Positions 20,564-29,593 are shown, numbered from the stretch's first letter. The stretch: 64,000 bases of DNA from Sphingobium sp. AP50 (GCF_900109095.1 NZ_FNYZ01000009.1:124001-188000), one strand, 5' to 3'. Notes: a model not told the origin generated them from the letters alone. Made by a program: numbers and translations.

Positions 20564-21775
20564 ATGTCCAGTAGCATTGCCTCCCCCGCGCCCGCCCCCG
20601 GCGTAGACCTGTCCGCCGCCAAAATCCTGCTGATGGCGGTGGCGTGCGGCGTGATCGTCGCCAATCTCTATTATGCGCAGACGCTGATCGACGTGATCGG
20701 CCCGGAAATCGGCATGTCGGCCAGCGTGGCGGGGCTGATCACCACCCTGACGCAACTGGGCTATGGATTGGGCCTGTTCCTGATCGTGCCGATCGCCGAC
20801 CTGTTCGAAAATCGCCGGATCATTCTGGGGTCGATCATCCTCACCATCGCGGGCTGCATCGGCATCGCCTTGTCCAGCGGGCCGACCAGCTTCCTGATCG
20901 CATCGATCGTCACCGGCATCGGCGCGATCGGTGCGCAGGTGATCGTCCCCCTCGCCTCCCACCTCGCCACGCCCGAAAAGCAGGGTCGCGTCGTCGGCAC
21001 GGTGATGAGCGGCCTGTTGTTCGGCATCATGCTCGCGCGGCCGATCGCCAGTTTTCTGGCGGGATCGGTCGGCTGGCGCGCGACCTTCATCCTGTCGGCC
21101 GTAGCCATGGGGATCGTCGCCATCGCGCTGCTGGCCGCCTGCCCACGGCGCACGCCCAAGGGCGGGATGCATTATGGCGAGGTGCTGGCATCGACCTTCG
21201 CGCAACTGGTGCAGCACCGGGTGGTGCGGATGCGTGCTTTCTATCAGGCGATGATGTTCGCCGCCTTCAACCTGTTCTGGACCGCCGCGCCGCTGGCGCT
21301 GATCCACGATTTTCATCTGAGCCACACCGGTATCGGCGCCTTCGCGCTGGCGGGGGCTGGCGGCGCGCTGATCGCGCCGGTCGCGGGCTGGATGGCGGAC
21401 CGCAAGCTGACGCGGCCAGCTTCGCTGATTGGTCTTGCGGGCTTGACGGTCGGCTTCCTGCTGGCGGACTGGACCGTGGCGGCGGGCAGCCTGATCGGCT
21501 TCACCATCATGGCGGTACTGATCGACGCGGCCGTGCAGATGAGCCAGATCACCGGGCAGAAGCTGATCTTCTCGCTCGATCCCCATGCGCGCGGACGGAT
21601 CAATGCCGCTTATGTGACGGTGATGTTCGTGATCGGTGCGCTGGGATCGGTGATCGGGTCCGCCACGTTCGAAGCGGGCGGCTGGTCGGCCAGCGCCATG
21701 GCCGGCGCGGCGATCGGCGGCATTGCTACGCTGGGCTTTCTGTTGTTCGACCGGAGTGCCAGCATTGCCCGGTAA
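20564..21775 (+). CDS. MFS transporter
   Basis: Twelve-TM major facilitator, 403 residues from ATG 20564 (MSSSIASPAPAPG). The typical loop after TM2 (ADLFENRRIILG) and a second-half equivalent (AGWMADRKLTRPASL) are visible. The opening VACGVIVANLYYAQTLIDVI resembles predicted drug/arabinose-type exporters of the DHA1 group, but the substrate cannot be told. The alternative upstream start overlaps the preceding gene and is not supported. Confidence 0.9.
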   Translation: MSSSIASPAPAPGVDLSAAKILLMAVACGVIVANLYYAQTLIDVIGPEIGMSASVAGLITTLTQLGYGLGLFLIVPIADLFENRRIILGSIILTIAGCIGIALSSGPTSFLIASIVTGIGAIGAQVIVPLASHLATPEKQGRVVGTVMSGLLFGIMLARPIASFLAGSVGWRATFILSAVAMGIVAIALLAACPRRTPKGGMHYGEVLASTFAQLVQHRVVRMRAFYQAMMFAAFNLFWTAAPLALIHDFHLSHTGIGAFALAGAGGALIAPVAGWMADRKLTRPASLIGLAGLTVGFLLADWTVAAGSLIGFTIMAVLIDAAVQMSQITGQKLIFSLDPHARGRINAAYVTVMFVIGALGSVIGSATFEAGGWSASAMAGAAIGGIATLGFLLFDRSASIAR

Positions 21776-21789
21776 GATATTGAAATAAC

Positions 21790-21848
21790 CTCCGTTCGTG
21801 TCGAGCGAAGTCGAGACACGCTTCACGACTTCGCTCGAAGCGAACGGA
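21790..21848. repeat. Palindromic intergenic repeat (family C)
   Basis: Between the convergent MFS and pgk genes. TCGTGTCGAGCGAAGTCGAG pairs internally and with the second half CGACTTCGCTCGAAGCGAAC, giving nested hairpins. Probably a dispersed repeat that also separates convergent transcripts. Confidence 0.7.
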
Positions 21849-21859
21849 TTATTTCACGT

Positions 21860-23062
21860 TCAGATCGTCAACGCCTTAACGCCCGGCAACTCCTTGCCTT
21901 CCATCCATTCGAGGAAGGCGCCGCCAGCAGTAGAGATGAAGCTGAAATCGCTGCCAACGCCCGCATGGTTGAGCGCGGCAACGGTGTCGCCACCACCAGC
22001 GACCGACGTCAACTGGCCTTCCTTGGTCAGCGCCGCCGCCGTCTTGGCCAGCGCCACCGTCGCGGTGTCGAACGGCGCGATCTCAAAGGCGCCGAGCGGG
22101 CCATTCCAGACCAAAGTGCGGCAGTTCTTCAGCGCATCGCCCAGTGCCTCGACCGCAGCGGGGCCGACATCCAGAATCATTTCGTCTTCGGCAACTTCAT
22201 GCACATTGCAGGTGCGAACCGACGGCGGGTTCGCCGCAAATTCCTTCGCCACGACGACGTCATAGGGCAGATGGATGATGCAACCAGCCGCTTCCGCCTT
22301 GTCGAAGATCGCTTCGGCCGTGTCGCTCAGATCCTTTTCGCACAGCGATTTGCCGACATCGACGCCACGGGCATAGAGGAAGGTGTTGGCCATGCCGCCG
22401 CCGATGATCAGATGATCGACCTTGGCGACGAGATTGTTGAGAACGTCGAGCTTGGTCGACACCTTTGCGCCGCCCACGACAGCCGCGACCGGCTTTACCG
22501 GTTCGCCAAGTGCAGCCTGAAGCGCGTCCAGTTCCTTTTCCATCGAGCGACCGGCAAAGGCCGGCAGCTTGTGCGCCAGACCTTCGGTCGAAGCATGGGC
22601 GCGATGGGCTGCGGAAAAGGCGTCGTTGACGTACAGGTCGCCGATGGCGGCCATGGCTTCTACCAGCGCCGGGTCGTTCGTTTCCTCGCCGGGATGGAAG
22701 CGGGTATTTTCCAGAATCGCGATGTCGCCCGGGCGCATGACCGCGATGCCGTCTACGGCTGCTTCGCCCTGACAGTCGGGGATGAACTGCACTTCGCGGC
22801 CAAGCACCTGCGTCAGCGGACGCGTGATCTTCGACAGCGAATATTCCGGGTTCTTCTGCCCCTTGGGGCGGCCAAAATGGGCGAGGATCAGCACCTTGGC
22901 GCCGCGATCGGCCAGTTCCAGCACGGTCGGCATCGCCGCGCGCAGGCGGGTATCGTCGCTGACCGAACCATCCTGCATGGGGACGTTCAGGTCTTCGCGC
23001 ACCAGCACGATCTTGCCGGTGATGTCACCCATATCGTCGAGCGTCTTGAAGGGCTTGGTCAT
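21860..23062 (-). CDS. pgk: Phosphoglycerate kinase
   Basis: Transfers phosphate from 1,3-bisphosphoglycerate to ADP in glycolysis, or the reverse in gluconeogenesis. It has 400 residues, the normal length. The substrate-binding start [18 protein letters not shown], the LAHFGRPKG loop, [17 protein letters not shown] and the nucleotide-binding C-terminal end [13 protein letters not shown] are visible. Same strand and order as tkt and gap, separated from gap by a 263-base gap with two palindromic repeats. Confidence 0.97.
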   Translation of the reverse strand: MTKPFKTLDDMGDITGKIVLVREDLNVPMQDGSVSDDTRLRAAMPTVLELADRGAKVLILAHFGRPKGQKNPEYSLSKITRPLTQVLGREVQFIPDCQGEAAVDGIAVMRPGDIAILENTRFHPGEETNDPALVEAMAAIGDLYVNDAFSAAHRAHASTEGLAHKLPAFAGRSMEKELDALQAALGEPVKPVAAVVGGAKVSTKLDVLNNLVAKVDHLIIGGGMANTFLYARGVDVGKSLCEKDLSDTAEAIFDKAEAAGCIIHLPYDVVVAKEFAANPPSVRTCNVHEVAEDEMILDVGPAAVEALGDALKNCRTLVWNGPLGAFEIAPFDTATVALAKTAAALTKEGQLTSVAGGGDTVAALNHAGVGSDFSFISTAGGAFLEWMEGKELPGVKALTI

Positions 23063-23111
23063 GTCTTTTCCCCTGATCCTAATATTTGAAAGCTGCCTGA
23101 CACATAGACTT

Positions 23112-23180
23112 CGTCATTGCGAGCGTAGCGAAGCAATCCATGGTGCGTCGATGGATTGCTTCGCTACGCTCGCAATGACG
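23112..23180. repeat. Palindromic intergenic repeat (family B, copy 2)
   Basis: Perfect inverted repeat with 30-base arms (23112-23141 and 23151-23180) and a 9-base spacer, differing from the copy at 18253-18318 by a paired change (GCGTAGCG for GCGCAGCG) that keeps the stem intact. Lies between gap and pgk. Confidence 0.88.
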
Positions 23181-23204
23181 GGCGATGCAAACCGGCCTAA
23201 CAGA

Positions 23205-23287
23205 CGTCATCCCAGCGAAAGCTGGGATCTCTCTCCCTTTCCCGCATAGAGGAAGAAAGCGAGATCCCAGCTTTCGCTGGGATGACG
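23205..23287. repeat. Palindromic intergenic repeat (family D)
   Basis: Perfect 27-base arms (23205-23231 and 23261-23287) with a 29-base centre; each arm itself contains the small hairpin CCCAGCGAAAGCTGGG. It lies only 24 bases from the family B element, so two repeat families are stacked between gap and pgk. Confidence 0.88.
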
Positions 23288-23314
23288 AAAAAGGGCAGAC
23301 TTTCGCCTGCCCTT
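23287..23314 (-). terminator. Rho-independent terminator after gap
   Basis: On the minus strand, an 8-pair stem (arms 23307-23314 and 23291-23298) is followed by a run of T and lies 12 bases after the gap stop. It would separate gap from pgk transcription at least in part. Confidence 0.8.
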
Positions 23315-23325
23315 CAACCTTTGTC

Positions 23326-24336
23326 TTACAGGAACTTCGCGACGACGCCGGTGGTGTCGATCATGCGGTTCGAGAAGCCCCATTCATTGTCGTACCAGCT
23401 CAGCACGCGGACCAGCTTGCCGTCGACCACGGCGGTTTCCAGGCTATCGACGGTCGAGCTGCGCGGATCGCCATTATAGTCGATCGACACCAAAGGTTCG
23501 TCCGAATAGCCCAGCACGCCCTTGAGCGGGCCGGCTTCCGACGCGGCCTTCAGCAGGCTGTTGACCTCGTCCTTGCTAGTCGGGCGCTTGGGAATGAACT
23601 TCAGGTCCACGACCGAAACGTTCGGGGTCGGCACGCGGATCGAAGACCCGTCCAGCTTGCCCTTCAATTCGGGCAGAACCTCACCCACCGCGCGGGCGGC
23701 GCCGGTGGAGGTCGGGATCTGCGACAGGGCAGCGGCGCGAGCGCGGCGCATGTCGCTGTGCAGCTGATCCAGCGTGTTCTGGTCGTTGGTGTAGCTGTGG
23801 ATCGTCGTCATGAAGCCGCTTTCGATGCCGATCGCATCGTTCAGCACCTTGGCGAGCGGGGCCAAACAGTTGGTGGTGCAGCTGGCGTTCGAAATGACGA
23901 TGTCATCGGCGGTCAGCGCGTCATGGTTGACGCCGAACACGACGGTACGATCGACATTGGTGCCCGGCGCAGAGATGATCACGCGCTTGGCGCCAGCGGT
24001 CAGATGAGCGCTGGCCTTGTCCTTGGTGGTGAAGATGCCGGTGCATTCCAGCGCGATTTCCACGCCCAACTCTGCGTGCGGCAGGTTGGCGGGGTCGCGC
24101 TCCGCCGTCACCTTGATCTTCTTGCCATCAACGACGAGGAAATCGCCATCGACGCTGACATCGCCGGCCCAGTTACCATGCACGGAGTCGCGCTTGAACA
24201 GCAGGGCGTTGGACTTGACGGCGCCCAGATCGTTGATGCTGACCAGTTCCAGGTCATGGTCGGTGCGCGACAGGATTGCGCGCGCCACCAGGCGGCCGAT
24301 ACGTCCAAAACCGTTAATTGCTACCTTCGTTGCCAC
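23326..24336 (-). CDS. gap: Glyceraldehyde-3-phosphate dehydrogenase
   Basis: NAD(P)-dependent oxidation and phosphorylation of glyceraldehyde 3-phosphate. It has 336 residues. The Rossmann start [17 protein letters not shown], the catalytic Cys in [13 protein letters not shown], and the C-terminal [15 protein letters not shown] are all present. Acts with the neighbouring pgk, aldolase and transketolase genes. Confidence 0.97.
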   Translation of the reverse strand: MATKVAINGFGRIGRLVARAILSRTDHDLELVSINDLGAVKSNALLFKRDSVHGNWAGDVSVDGDFLVVDGKKIKVTAERDPANLPHAELGVEIALECTGIFTTKDKASAHLTAGAKRVIISAPGTNVDRTVVFGVNHDALTADDIVISNASCTTNCLAPLAKVLNDAIGIESGFMTTIHSYTNDQNTLDQLHSDMRRARAAALSQIPTSTGAARAVGEVLPELKGKLDGSSIRVPTPNVSVVDLKFIPKRPTSKDEVNSLLKAASEAGPLKGVLGYSDEPLVSIDYNGDPRSSTVDSLETAVVDGKLVRVLSWYDNEWGFSNRMIDTTGVVAKFL

Positions 24337-24381
24337 TGCACTAGCCTCCTGGGGTGTGATGTTCGGTTATAGATAGGGTCT

Positions 24382-24414
24382 GCATGTCACCGACCATGGT
24401 GGGCGGTGACATGC
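24382..24414. other. Hairpin between tkt and gap
   Basis: Perfect 11-pair stem (24382-24392 with 24404-24414) and an 11-base loop, 8 bases after the tkt stop on the minus strand. No T-run follows, so it is not a canonical terminator; it could be an RNA processing or stability element between the two genes. Confidence 0.6.
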
Positions 24415-24422
24415 AAAGGATT

Positions 24423-26384
24423 TTAGAGAGCGGCCGCGATTTGCGGCGCGATCTTGGCGGCGGTCAGGCCGAAATGGTCGTAGAGGACTTCGGCGGGGGC
24501 CGACGCGCCGAAGCTGTCGATGCCGAAGCGCAGGCCGTCGAGGCCGGTATAGCGTTCCCAGCCGAAGGTGGTGCCGGCCTCGATCGAGGCGCGCAGCACA
24601 CCGGCGGGCAGGATGTCGGCCTTGTAGGCGGCGTCCTGCGCGTCGAAATGCGCCCAGCTGGGCATCGAGACGACGTCGGCGCCGATGCCCTGTTCTTCCA
24701 GCGCCTTGGCGGTGGCGACGGCGATCTCGACTTCCGAACCGGTGGCGAGCAGCACAACCTTGCGATCGGCGGTCGCGGCAACCAGGCGGTAGGCGCCCTT
24801 GGCCGACAGATTTTCACTCTTTTCCAGGCGTAGCTGTGGCAGGTTCTGGCGGGTCAGCGCCAGCACCGACGGGCCGGTCGCATCCTTCAGTGCCAGTTCC
24901 CAGCACTCCGCCGTCTCGACGATGTCGGCCGGGCGATAGACGTCGAGGTTCGGGATCATGCGCATCGACATGACATGCTCGATCGGCTGGTGGGTCGGGC
25001 CGTCTTCGCCCAGACCGATCGAGTCATGGGTGAGGACGTGGATGACCCGCTGTTCCTGCAGCGCAGCCAGGCGGATGCCGGCGCGCATATAGTCGGAAAA
25101 GACCAGGAAGGTGCCGCCATAGGGGATCACGCCGCCATGCAGCGCCATGCCGTTCATCGCGCAGGCCATGCCGAATTCGCGGATACCGTAATAGACGTAG
25201 CGCCCCGAATAATCGTCCTTGGTCAGCGGACCGGTCGACTTGGTCTTGGTATTGTTGGAGCCGGTAAGGTCGGCCGAACCGCCCAGCGTTTCGGGCAACA
25301 GGTCGTTGATCGCGCCCAGCGCCAGTTCGCTCGCCTTGCGGGTCGCGACCTTTTGCGGGTTGGCGATCAGGCTGTCGATATAGGCGTCGAGCGAGAAGTC
25401 GGCGGGCAGGTCGCCAGCCATGCGGCGGGTGAATTCCGCAGCCTTCTCGTTGCTTGCAAGGCGACCTTCCCAAGCAGCGCGAACATCTCGGCCCTTGGCG
25501 CCAATCGCCTTCCAGGCATCGGCAATGTCGGCCGGGATGACGAAGGGTTCGGCGGTCCAGCCGAGAAACTCGCGGGCGGCGGCAACTTCGTCGGTGCCGA
25601 GCGCCGAGCCGTGAACGCCCGATGTGCCGGCCTTGTTCGGCGCGCCATAGCCGATCTTGGTGGCGCAGGCGACGATCGAGGGGCGCGGATCGGCAACGGC
25701 TTCGGCCAGCGCGCGGCGCACGTCGGCGACGTCATGGCCGTCGCACGACACGACATGCCAGCCGGTGGCGGCATAGCGGGCCAGCACATCTTCGCTGCTC
25801 GACAGGTCGACGGCACCGTCAATGGTGATCTTGTTATCGTCCCAAAGCACGTTCAGGCGGCCAAGGCCCAGATGACCGGCCAGACCGATGGCTTCATGGT
25901 TGATGCCTTCCATCAGGCAGCCGTCGCCAGCGATGACCCAGGTCTTGTGATCGACCAGATCGTCGCCGAACTGCGCATTCAGATGACGCTCGGCGATCGC
26001 CATGCCGACGGCGGTGGCAAGGCCCGAACCGAGCGGACCGGTGGTCGCTTCGACGCCTGCCAGTTCGAAATTCTCCGGGTGGCCGGCGCAGGGGCTGTGC
26101 AACTGGCGGAAATTCGCAATGTCCTCGATCGTCGGCTTGGCATAGCCGGTCAGGTGCAGCAGCGAATAGATCAGCATCGACCCATGGCCGGCCGACAGGA
26201 CAAAGCGGTCGCGGTCGGCCCATTTGGGATCAGTCGGATCGAATTTCAGATAATCGCCGAACAGAACGGTCGCTACGTCCGCCATGCCCATCGGCATGCC
26301 CGGATGGCCGCTATTGGCGGCCTGCACGGCGTCCATGGAGAGCGCCCGAATGGCGTTGGCGAGCGACTTTTCCGAAACGGTCAT
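24423..26384 (-). CDS. tkt: Transketolase
   Basis: Thiamine-diphosphate enzyme of the pentose phosphate pathway. I chose ATG 26384 (MTVSEKSLANAIRALSMD), giving 653 residues, typical; the frame stays open upstream to 26477 but without similarity. Visible: substrate His in GHPGMPMGMADVATVLF, the ThDP motif VIAGDGCLMEGINHEAIGLAGHLGLGRLNVLWDDN, and HDSIGLGEDGPTHQPIEH in the pyrimidine domain. First gene of the tkt-gap-pgk cluster; it faces the zapA unit across a 200-base divergent promoter region. Confidence 0.96.
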   Translation of the reverse strand: MTVSEKSLANAIRALSMDAVQAANSGHPGMPMGMADVATVLFGDYLKFDPTDPKWADRDRFVLSAGHGSMLIYSLLHLTGYAKPTIEDIANFRQLHSPCAGHPENFELAGVEATTGPLGSGLATAVGMAIAERHLNAQFGDDLVDHKTWVIAGDGCLMEGINHEAIGLAGHLGLGRLNVLWDDNKITIDGAVDLSSSEDVLARYAATGWHVVSCDGHDVADVRRALAEAVADPRPSIVACATKIGYGAPNKAGTSGVHGSALGTDEVAAAREFLGWTAEPFVIPADIADAWKAIGAKGRDVRAAWEGRLASNEKAAEFTRRMAGDLPADFSLDAYIDSLIANPQKVATRKASELALGAINDLLPETLGGSADLTGSNNTKTKSTGPLTKDDYSGRYVYYGIREFGMACAMNGMALHGGVIPYGGTFLVFSDYMRAGIRLAALQEQRVIHVLTHDSIGLGEDGPTHQPIEHVMSMRMIPNLDVYRPADIVETAECWELALKDATGPSVLALTRQNLPQLRLEKSENLSAKGAYRLVAATADRKVVLLATGSEVEIAVATAKALEEQGIGADVVSMPSWAHFDAQDAAYKADILPAGVLRASIEAGTTFGWERYTGLDGLRFGIDSFGASAPAEVLYDHFGLTAAKIAPQIAAAL

Positions 26385-26586
26385 CTTGGGCGGGAATCTT
26401 TCCTGATCGGGCATAGCGGGAAGACCGCGCGCGCGGTCGATTCGACATCGCGCTCCCTTTGTCGCGTCAAGCCCCATGCGTCAACCGCATGTCGCCGCAG
26501 CGACGCACCGCCGGGACCAGCATCGAAGCGGTACACTGCCCTAAAGACCGCTTTTGCAAGGCCCCGACTTCCGCTATGACTGGCCG

Positions 26587-26781
26587 ATGGCAAGCGACCG
26601 CATGATGCAGGCGATCGGCACGCTGGAGCGTGCAGTGACCCGGCTTGAGCAGGATGTCGCCCGTCTCCTGGAGACGCCCGCGACTTCCCCCTCCCCCGCC
26701 CTTGACGCTACGGCAGCACGTGCCGCACTCCGATCTCTCGATGAACTGATCGATTCGCTGAACGGACGGACCCATGGCTGA
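26587..26781 (+). CDS. Small coiled-coil protein upstream of zapA
   Basis: 64 residues from ATG 26587 (MASDRMMQAIGTLERAVTRL). The N-terminal half has a clear heptad pattern (QAIGTLERAVTRLEQDVARLLE), a short linker of Thr/Ser/Pro, and a second helix. It overlaps zapA by 8 bases and is probably translated with it. Small coiled-coil proteins in front of zapA are common in alphaproteobacteria; a role in cell division is inference from position. Confidence 0.78.
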   Translation: MASDRMMQAIGTLERAVTRLEQDVARLLETPATSPSPALDATAARAALRSLDELIDSLNGRTHG

Positions 26782-27109
26782 AATAATGCTACAGATCGCC
26801 GGACGCCCCTATCCCATACGCTGTCGCGACGGGGAGGAAGCGCATATCACCCATCTGGCGACCATGATCGAGCAGAAGGCGCGTCAGGCGCAGCAGTCCA
26901 CGCCCGGCATGACGGAAGTGCGCACCCTGTTGTTCGCGGCGCTGTTTCTGGCCGACGAACTCAACGATCTGCGGCGGGAAGCGGCCGGGCGACAGACGCA
27001 ACTGGCGCTGGAGGCCGACGACGAGCCGAGCGCCCGCGCCATCGAGGCGCTGGCCGCCCGGATAGAAAAGCTGCGCGAGCGACTTGCCGTAAGCGCCTCG
27101 GACGCCTAG
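26774..27109 (+). CDS. zapA: Cell division protein ZapA
   Basis: FtsZ-ring-associated protein that promotes FtsZ bundling. It has 111 residues: an N-terminal globular domain (MLQIAGRPYPIRCRDGEEAHITHLATMIEQKA) followed by a long coiled coil (LAARIEKLRERLAVSA at the end). The signature LLFAALFLADELNDLR is typical. Followed directly by the 6S RNA gene and fthC, the conserved bacterial arrangement. Confidence 0.93.
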   Translation: MAEIMLQIAGRPYPIRCRDGEEAHITHLATMIEQKARQAQQSTPGMTEVRTLLFAALFLADELNDLRREAAGRQTQLALEADDEPSARAIEALAARIEKLRERLAVSASDA

Positions 27110-27113
27110 ATTG

Positions 27114-27285
27114 GCGATGACGGGCACTGCGCGACACGAGCTTTAGCGAACATCCCTGAGGCGATAATCAAAATCCAAGGGGGCTGTCCCTGGGCGGGTT
27201 CAGGCCCGTTCTACATGGTCCCCACCTGACGTTGAGGCGTCAGAGGATATTCCAGCAAACGACCGAGGCGGTCCCGTCACCCGCT
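27114..27285 (+). ncRNA. ssrS: 6S RNA (SsrS)
   Basis: Non-coding stretch between zapA and fthC, exactly where 6S RNA lies in many proteobacteria. The ends pair: TGACGGG at 27118-27124 with CCCGTCA at 27273-27279, closing a structure of about 165 bases, the normal size. Internal pairing blocks and an unpaired centre (around CCTGAGGCGATAATC) fit a long hairpin with a large bubble. A CTTTTTCTC run follows. 6S RNA binds the housekeeping RNA polymerase and restrains it in stationary phase. The call rests on position and fold; a covariance-model match was not run. Confidence 0.8.
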
Positions 27286-27308
27286 TTTTCTCTTACACCT
27301 CCCCGATC

Positions 27309-27383
27309 GTGCTCCTGCGAAAGCAGGAGCCTAGTGTCGAACGGACGGCCCTGCATCCTGGGCTCCTGCTTTCGCAGGAGCAC
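27309..27383. repeat. Palindromic intergenic repeat (family E)
   Basis: Perfect 23-base arms (27309-27331 and 27361-27383); each arm carries an inner hairpin GCTCCTGCGAAAGCAGGAGC. It sits between the 6S RNA gene and fthC, only 27 bases before the fthC start, and could affect processing of the 6S precursor or fthC translation. Confidence 0.88.
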
Positions 27384-27410
27384 TCTATTTTCAGACCCAG
27401 CGGACAAGCC

Positions 27411-28004
27411 ATGAACGACGATCAGCCCGACAAGACCAGCCTGCGCGCGATCGCCCGACAGAGGCGGCGCAATTTTGTCGCCTCGCTCGATCCGCTTGCC
27501 CATCGACTGGCGTTCAAAGCCGTGCCTTCTCCTCTGGCCCGCCGGATCGCTGATGCGAACATCGTGGCGCTCTATATGGGCATGGACGATGAGGCCCCGG
27601 CCCAGCGCATGGCGGCCCAACTCCAGACCATGGGCAAGATCGTGGCATTGCCGCGCGTGCTCGATCGGCTGGGCAGCATGGATTTCCTCGCATGGCAGCC
27701 CGAGGATCAACTCTTCCCCGGCCTGTTCGGCACCAGCCATCCCGAACCGAGCGGTGGCCCGGTGACGCCCGACGTCATCATCGCGCCTCTGGTCGGTTTC
27801 GACCGGGCGATGAACCGGCTGGGCCAGGGCGGCGGCTATTATGACCGCGCCTTCGCCCGTTTCCCCGATGCGCTGCGCGTCGGCCTCGCCTGGTCAGCGC
27901 AGGAAATCGACGCCCTGCCCGCTGATCCGTGGGATCTGCCGCTGGACATCATCATGACCGAGGTCGAACTGATCGAGGGTGAAGGCGAGGACGGGACGGT
28001 ATGA
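27411..28004 (+). CDS. fthC: 5-formyltetrahydrofolate cyclo-ligase
   Basis: ATP-dependent conversion of 5-formyl-THF to 5,10-methenyl-THF (YgfA/MTHFS family). It has 197 residues from ATG 27411 (MNDDQPDKTSLRAIARQRR); the open frame upstream runs through a palindromic repeat and is not coding. The ATP-binding signature is visible as PLVGFDRAMNRLGQGGGYYDRAF. It overlaps the next gene by 4 bases (ATGA). Confidence 0.93.
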   Translation: MNDDQPDKTSLRAIARQRRRNFVASLDPLAHRLAFKAVPSPLARRIADANIVALYMGMDDEAPAQRMAAQLQTMGKIVALPRVLDRLGSMDFLAWQPEDQLFPGLFGTSHPEPSGGPVTPDVIIAPLVGFDRAMNRLGQGGGYYDRAFARFPDALRVGLAWSAQEIDALPADPWDLPLDIIMTEVELIEGEGEDGTV

Positions 28005-28243
28005 GCATCGATCCGCGCCATTATCATCAGCCAAGCTGGCGCAAGCCAGTGGGCATGCTGACAATCGTCGGCCTGATTGTCGCATGGGCCGTACTGGTGG
28101 GCAGCCTGTCCGGCCTGATCGGCCTGCTGCCGGTATGGGCGCAGGTGCCGGTCTATGTGGTGCTGGGCATCGTGTGGATCTGGATATTGCCACTCCGGCG
28201 CCTGCTGGCCTGGATGGAAACCGGGCGCTGGCGGCGCGGATAA
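28001..28243 (+). CDS. DUF2842 family membrane protein
   Basis: 80 residues with two TM helices (GMLTIVGLIVAWAVLVGSL and VPVYVVLGIVWIWILPL) and a C-terminal basic end (RLLAWMETGRWRRG). It matches my memory of the alphaproteobacterial DUF2842 family, whose function is unknown. ATGA overlap with fthC suggests coupled translation. Confidence 0.82.
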   Translation: MSIDPRHYHQPSWRKPVGMLTIVGLIVAWAVLVGSLSGLIGLLPVWAQVPVYVVLGIVWIWILPLRRLLAWMETGRWRRG

Positions 28244-28259
28244 TATCGTGACAACTCCG

Positions 28260-28283
28260 CAACGAATGACTATTCATTCGTTG
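28260..28283. promoter_or_regulatory. Perfect 24-bp palindrome upstream of aqpZ (TetR-type operator candidate)
   Basis: CAACGAATGA-CTAT-TCATTCGTTG: two perfect 10-base arms around 4 bases. The right arm runs into TTGACT (28281-28286), a possible -35 box. The shape fits operators of TetR-family repressors. It lies about 200 bases before the aqpZ ATG; no regulator gene is adjacent. Confidence 0.5.
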
Positions 28284-28484
28284 ACTTAGTGTAATGGCCT
28301 GCCCGTATTTCCTCGGGTCGGCTCGCTGACGGACGGAGTGCGACGCCATGCCGATCGCAACATTGCTGTCCCGCACGCGCCATCGGCGGCGCATTCCTTC
28401 TCCATATTTCCTATCGGGCGGCGCCACCCCGCACCGACACATCCCATCTCTGGTGGCACGGCTCCACTGGGACAGGAGACAGTG

Positions 28485-29216
28485 ATGGTTGGGTTGGAAA
28501 AGAGACTATTCGCCGAAACATTGGGCACATTCTGGCTGGTGTTCGGCGGCTGCGGCAGCGCCGTTCTGGCCGCCGCCTTTCCGAACGTGGGCATCGGCCT
28601 GCTGGGCGTCAGCCTGGCCTTTGGATTGACGGTGCTGACCATGGCCTATTCGATCGGCCATATTTCCGGCTGCCACCTCAATCCGGCGGTCACGATCGGC
28701 CTATGGGCCGGCGGCCGCTTCCCGGTGCGGGACATCGCGCCCTATATCGTCGCGCAACTGGTCGGCGCCGTGCTGGCGGCGGCTTTGCTGCTCTTCATCG
28801 CCAGCGGCCAGCCGGGATTCGTACTTGCTGCCAATGGGCTGGCGATTAACGGCTATGACGCCCTGTCGCCCGGCGGCTATTCGCTGGCATCGGGGCTGGC
28901 GATCGAACTGGTGCTGACCTTCGGCTTTCTGTCGGTCATTCTGGGTGCGACGGACAGTCGGGCGCCGAGCGGATTCGCCCCGATCGCCATCGGCCTTGCG
29001 CTGACGCTGATCCATCTGATCAGCATTCCGGTCACCAACACGTCGGTGAATCCGGCACGCAGCACCGGGCCGGCGCTGCTGGTCGGCGGCCTCGCCCTGC
29101 AACAATTATGGCTCTTCTGGATTGCGCCCATCGTCGGCGCACTGGCGGCAGGCGGCGTCTATCGCTGGCTGGCGACCGAGCCGCTGCCTCCGCCTGTGAC
29201 CGGCGGCGAAATCTGA
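28485..29216 (+). CDS. aqpZ: Aquaporin Z
   Basis: Water channel of the MIP family, 243 residues, six TM helices. Both pore motifs are intact: [12 protein letters not shown] and [13 protein letters not shown]. The selectivity-filter Arg follows the second NPA (NPARS), and the narrow-pore AqpZ-like loop supports a water rather than glycerol channel. ATG 28485 has AGGAGAC just upstream. Upstream open frame is not conserved. Confidence 0.94.
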   Translation: MVGLEKRLFAETLGTFWLVFGGCGSAVLAAAFPNVGIGLLGVSLAFGLTVLTMAYSIGHISGCHLNPAVTIGLWAGGRFPVRDIAPYIVAQLVGAVLAAALLLFIASGQPGFVLAANGLAINGYDALSPGGYSLASGLAIELVLTFGFLSVILGATDSRAPSGFAPIAIGLALTLIHLISIPVTNTSVNPARSTGPALLVGGLALQQLWLFWIAPIVGALAAGGVYRWLATEPLPPPVTGGEI

Positions 29217-29279
29217 TTTGAAAGAAAGGGATGTCGGCGCTTCCATGCGCCGACTCCATCACCCGGACAATCAGGGTGA

Positions 29280-29356
29280 TGGCGCGAGTGACGGGGCTCG
29301 AACCCGCGACCTCCGGCGTGACAGGCCGGCACTCTAACCAACTGAGCTACACCCGC
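29280..29356 (-). tRNA. tRNA-Asp (GTC), copy 3 in transcription order
   Basis: 77 bases including encoded CCA. Acceptor GCGGGTG pairs with CACTCGC; anticodon stem CCGGC/GCCGG with loop CTGTCAC gives anticodon GTC (Asp). The T-arm GGGTTCGAGCCC is canonical. Identical in sequence to the two copies upstream. Confidence 0.97.
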
Positions 29357-29437
29357 GTAGGTGCTGCATCTTATCCGACCATGACGGTCGCCAGACGATG
29401 CACGATCTGGGAAAATTCACTTTCCGGTCAAGGAAAG

Positions 29438-29514
29438 TGGCGCGAGTGACGGGGCTCGAACCCGCGACCTCCGGCGTGACAGGCCGGCACTCTAACCAAC
29501 TGAGCTACACCCGC
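29438..29514 (-). tRNA. tRNA-Asp (GTC), copy 2
   Basis: Identical 77-base tRNA-Asp. The spacers to the neighbouring copies are about 80 bases and share segments (for example CCAGACGATGCA and GGAAAGTGGCG), which shows that a unit of about 157 bases was duplicated in tandem. Confidence 0.97.
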
Positions 29515-29593
29515 GCAGGGTGGCATCTTTCGCAGCCAAGGCCGCCAGACGATGCAAATCTTCTACACCATATCCACCTTCCTGCAAGGAAAG

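Noticed and set aside
24423-26384. Calvin-cycle (cbb) operon
   Set aside because: tkt, gap, pgk and fda could suggest CO2 fixation, but no RuBisCO or phosphoribulokinase gene is present; ordinary glycolysis and pentose phosphate metabolism explain the set.
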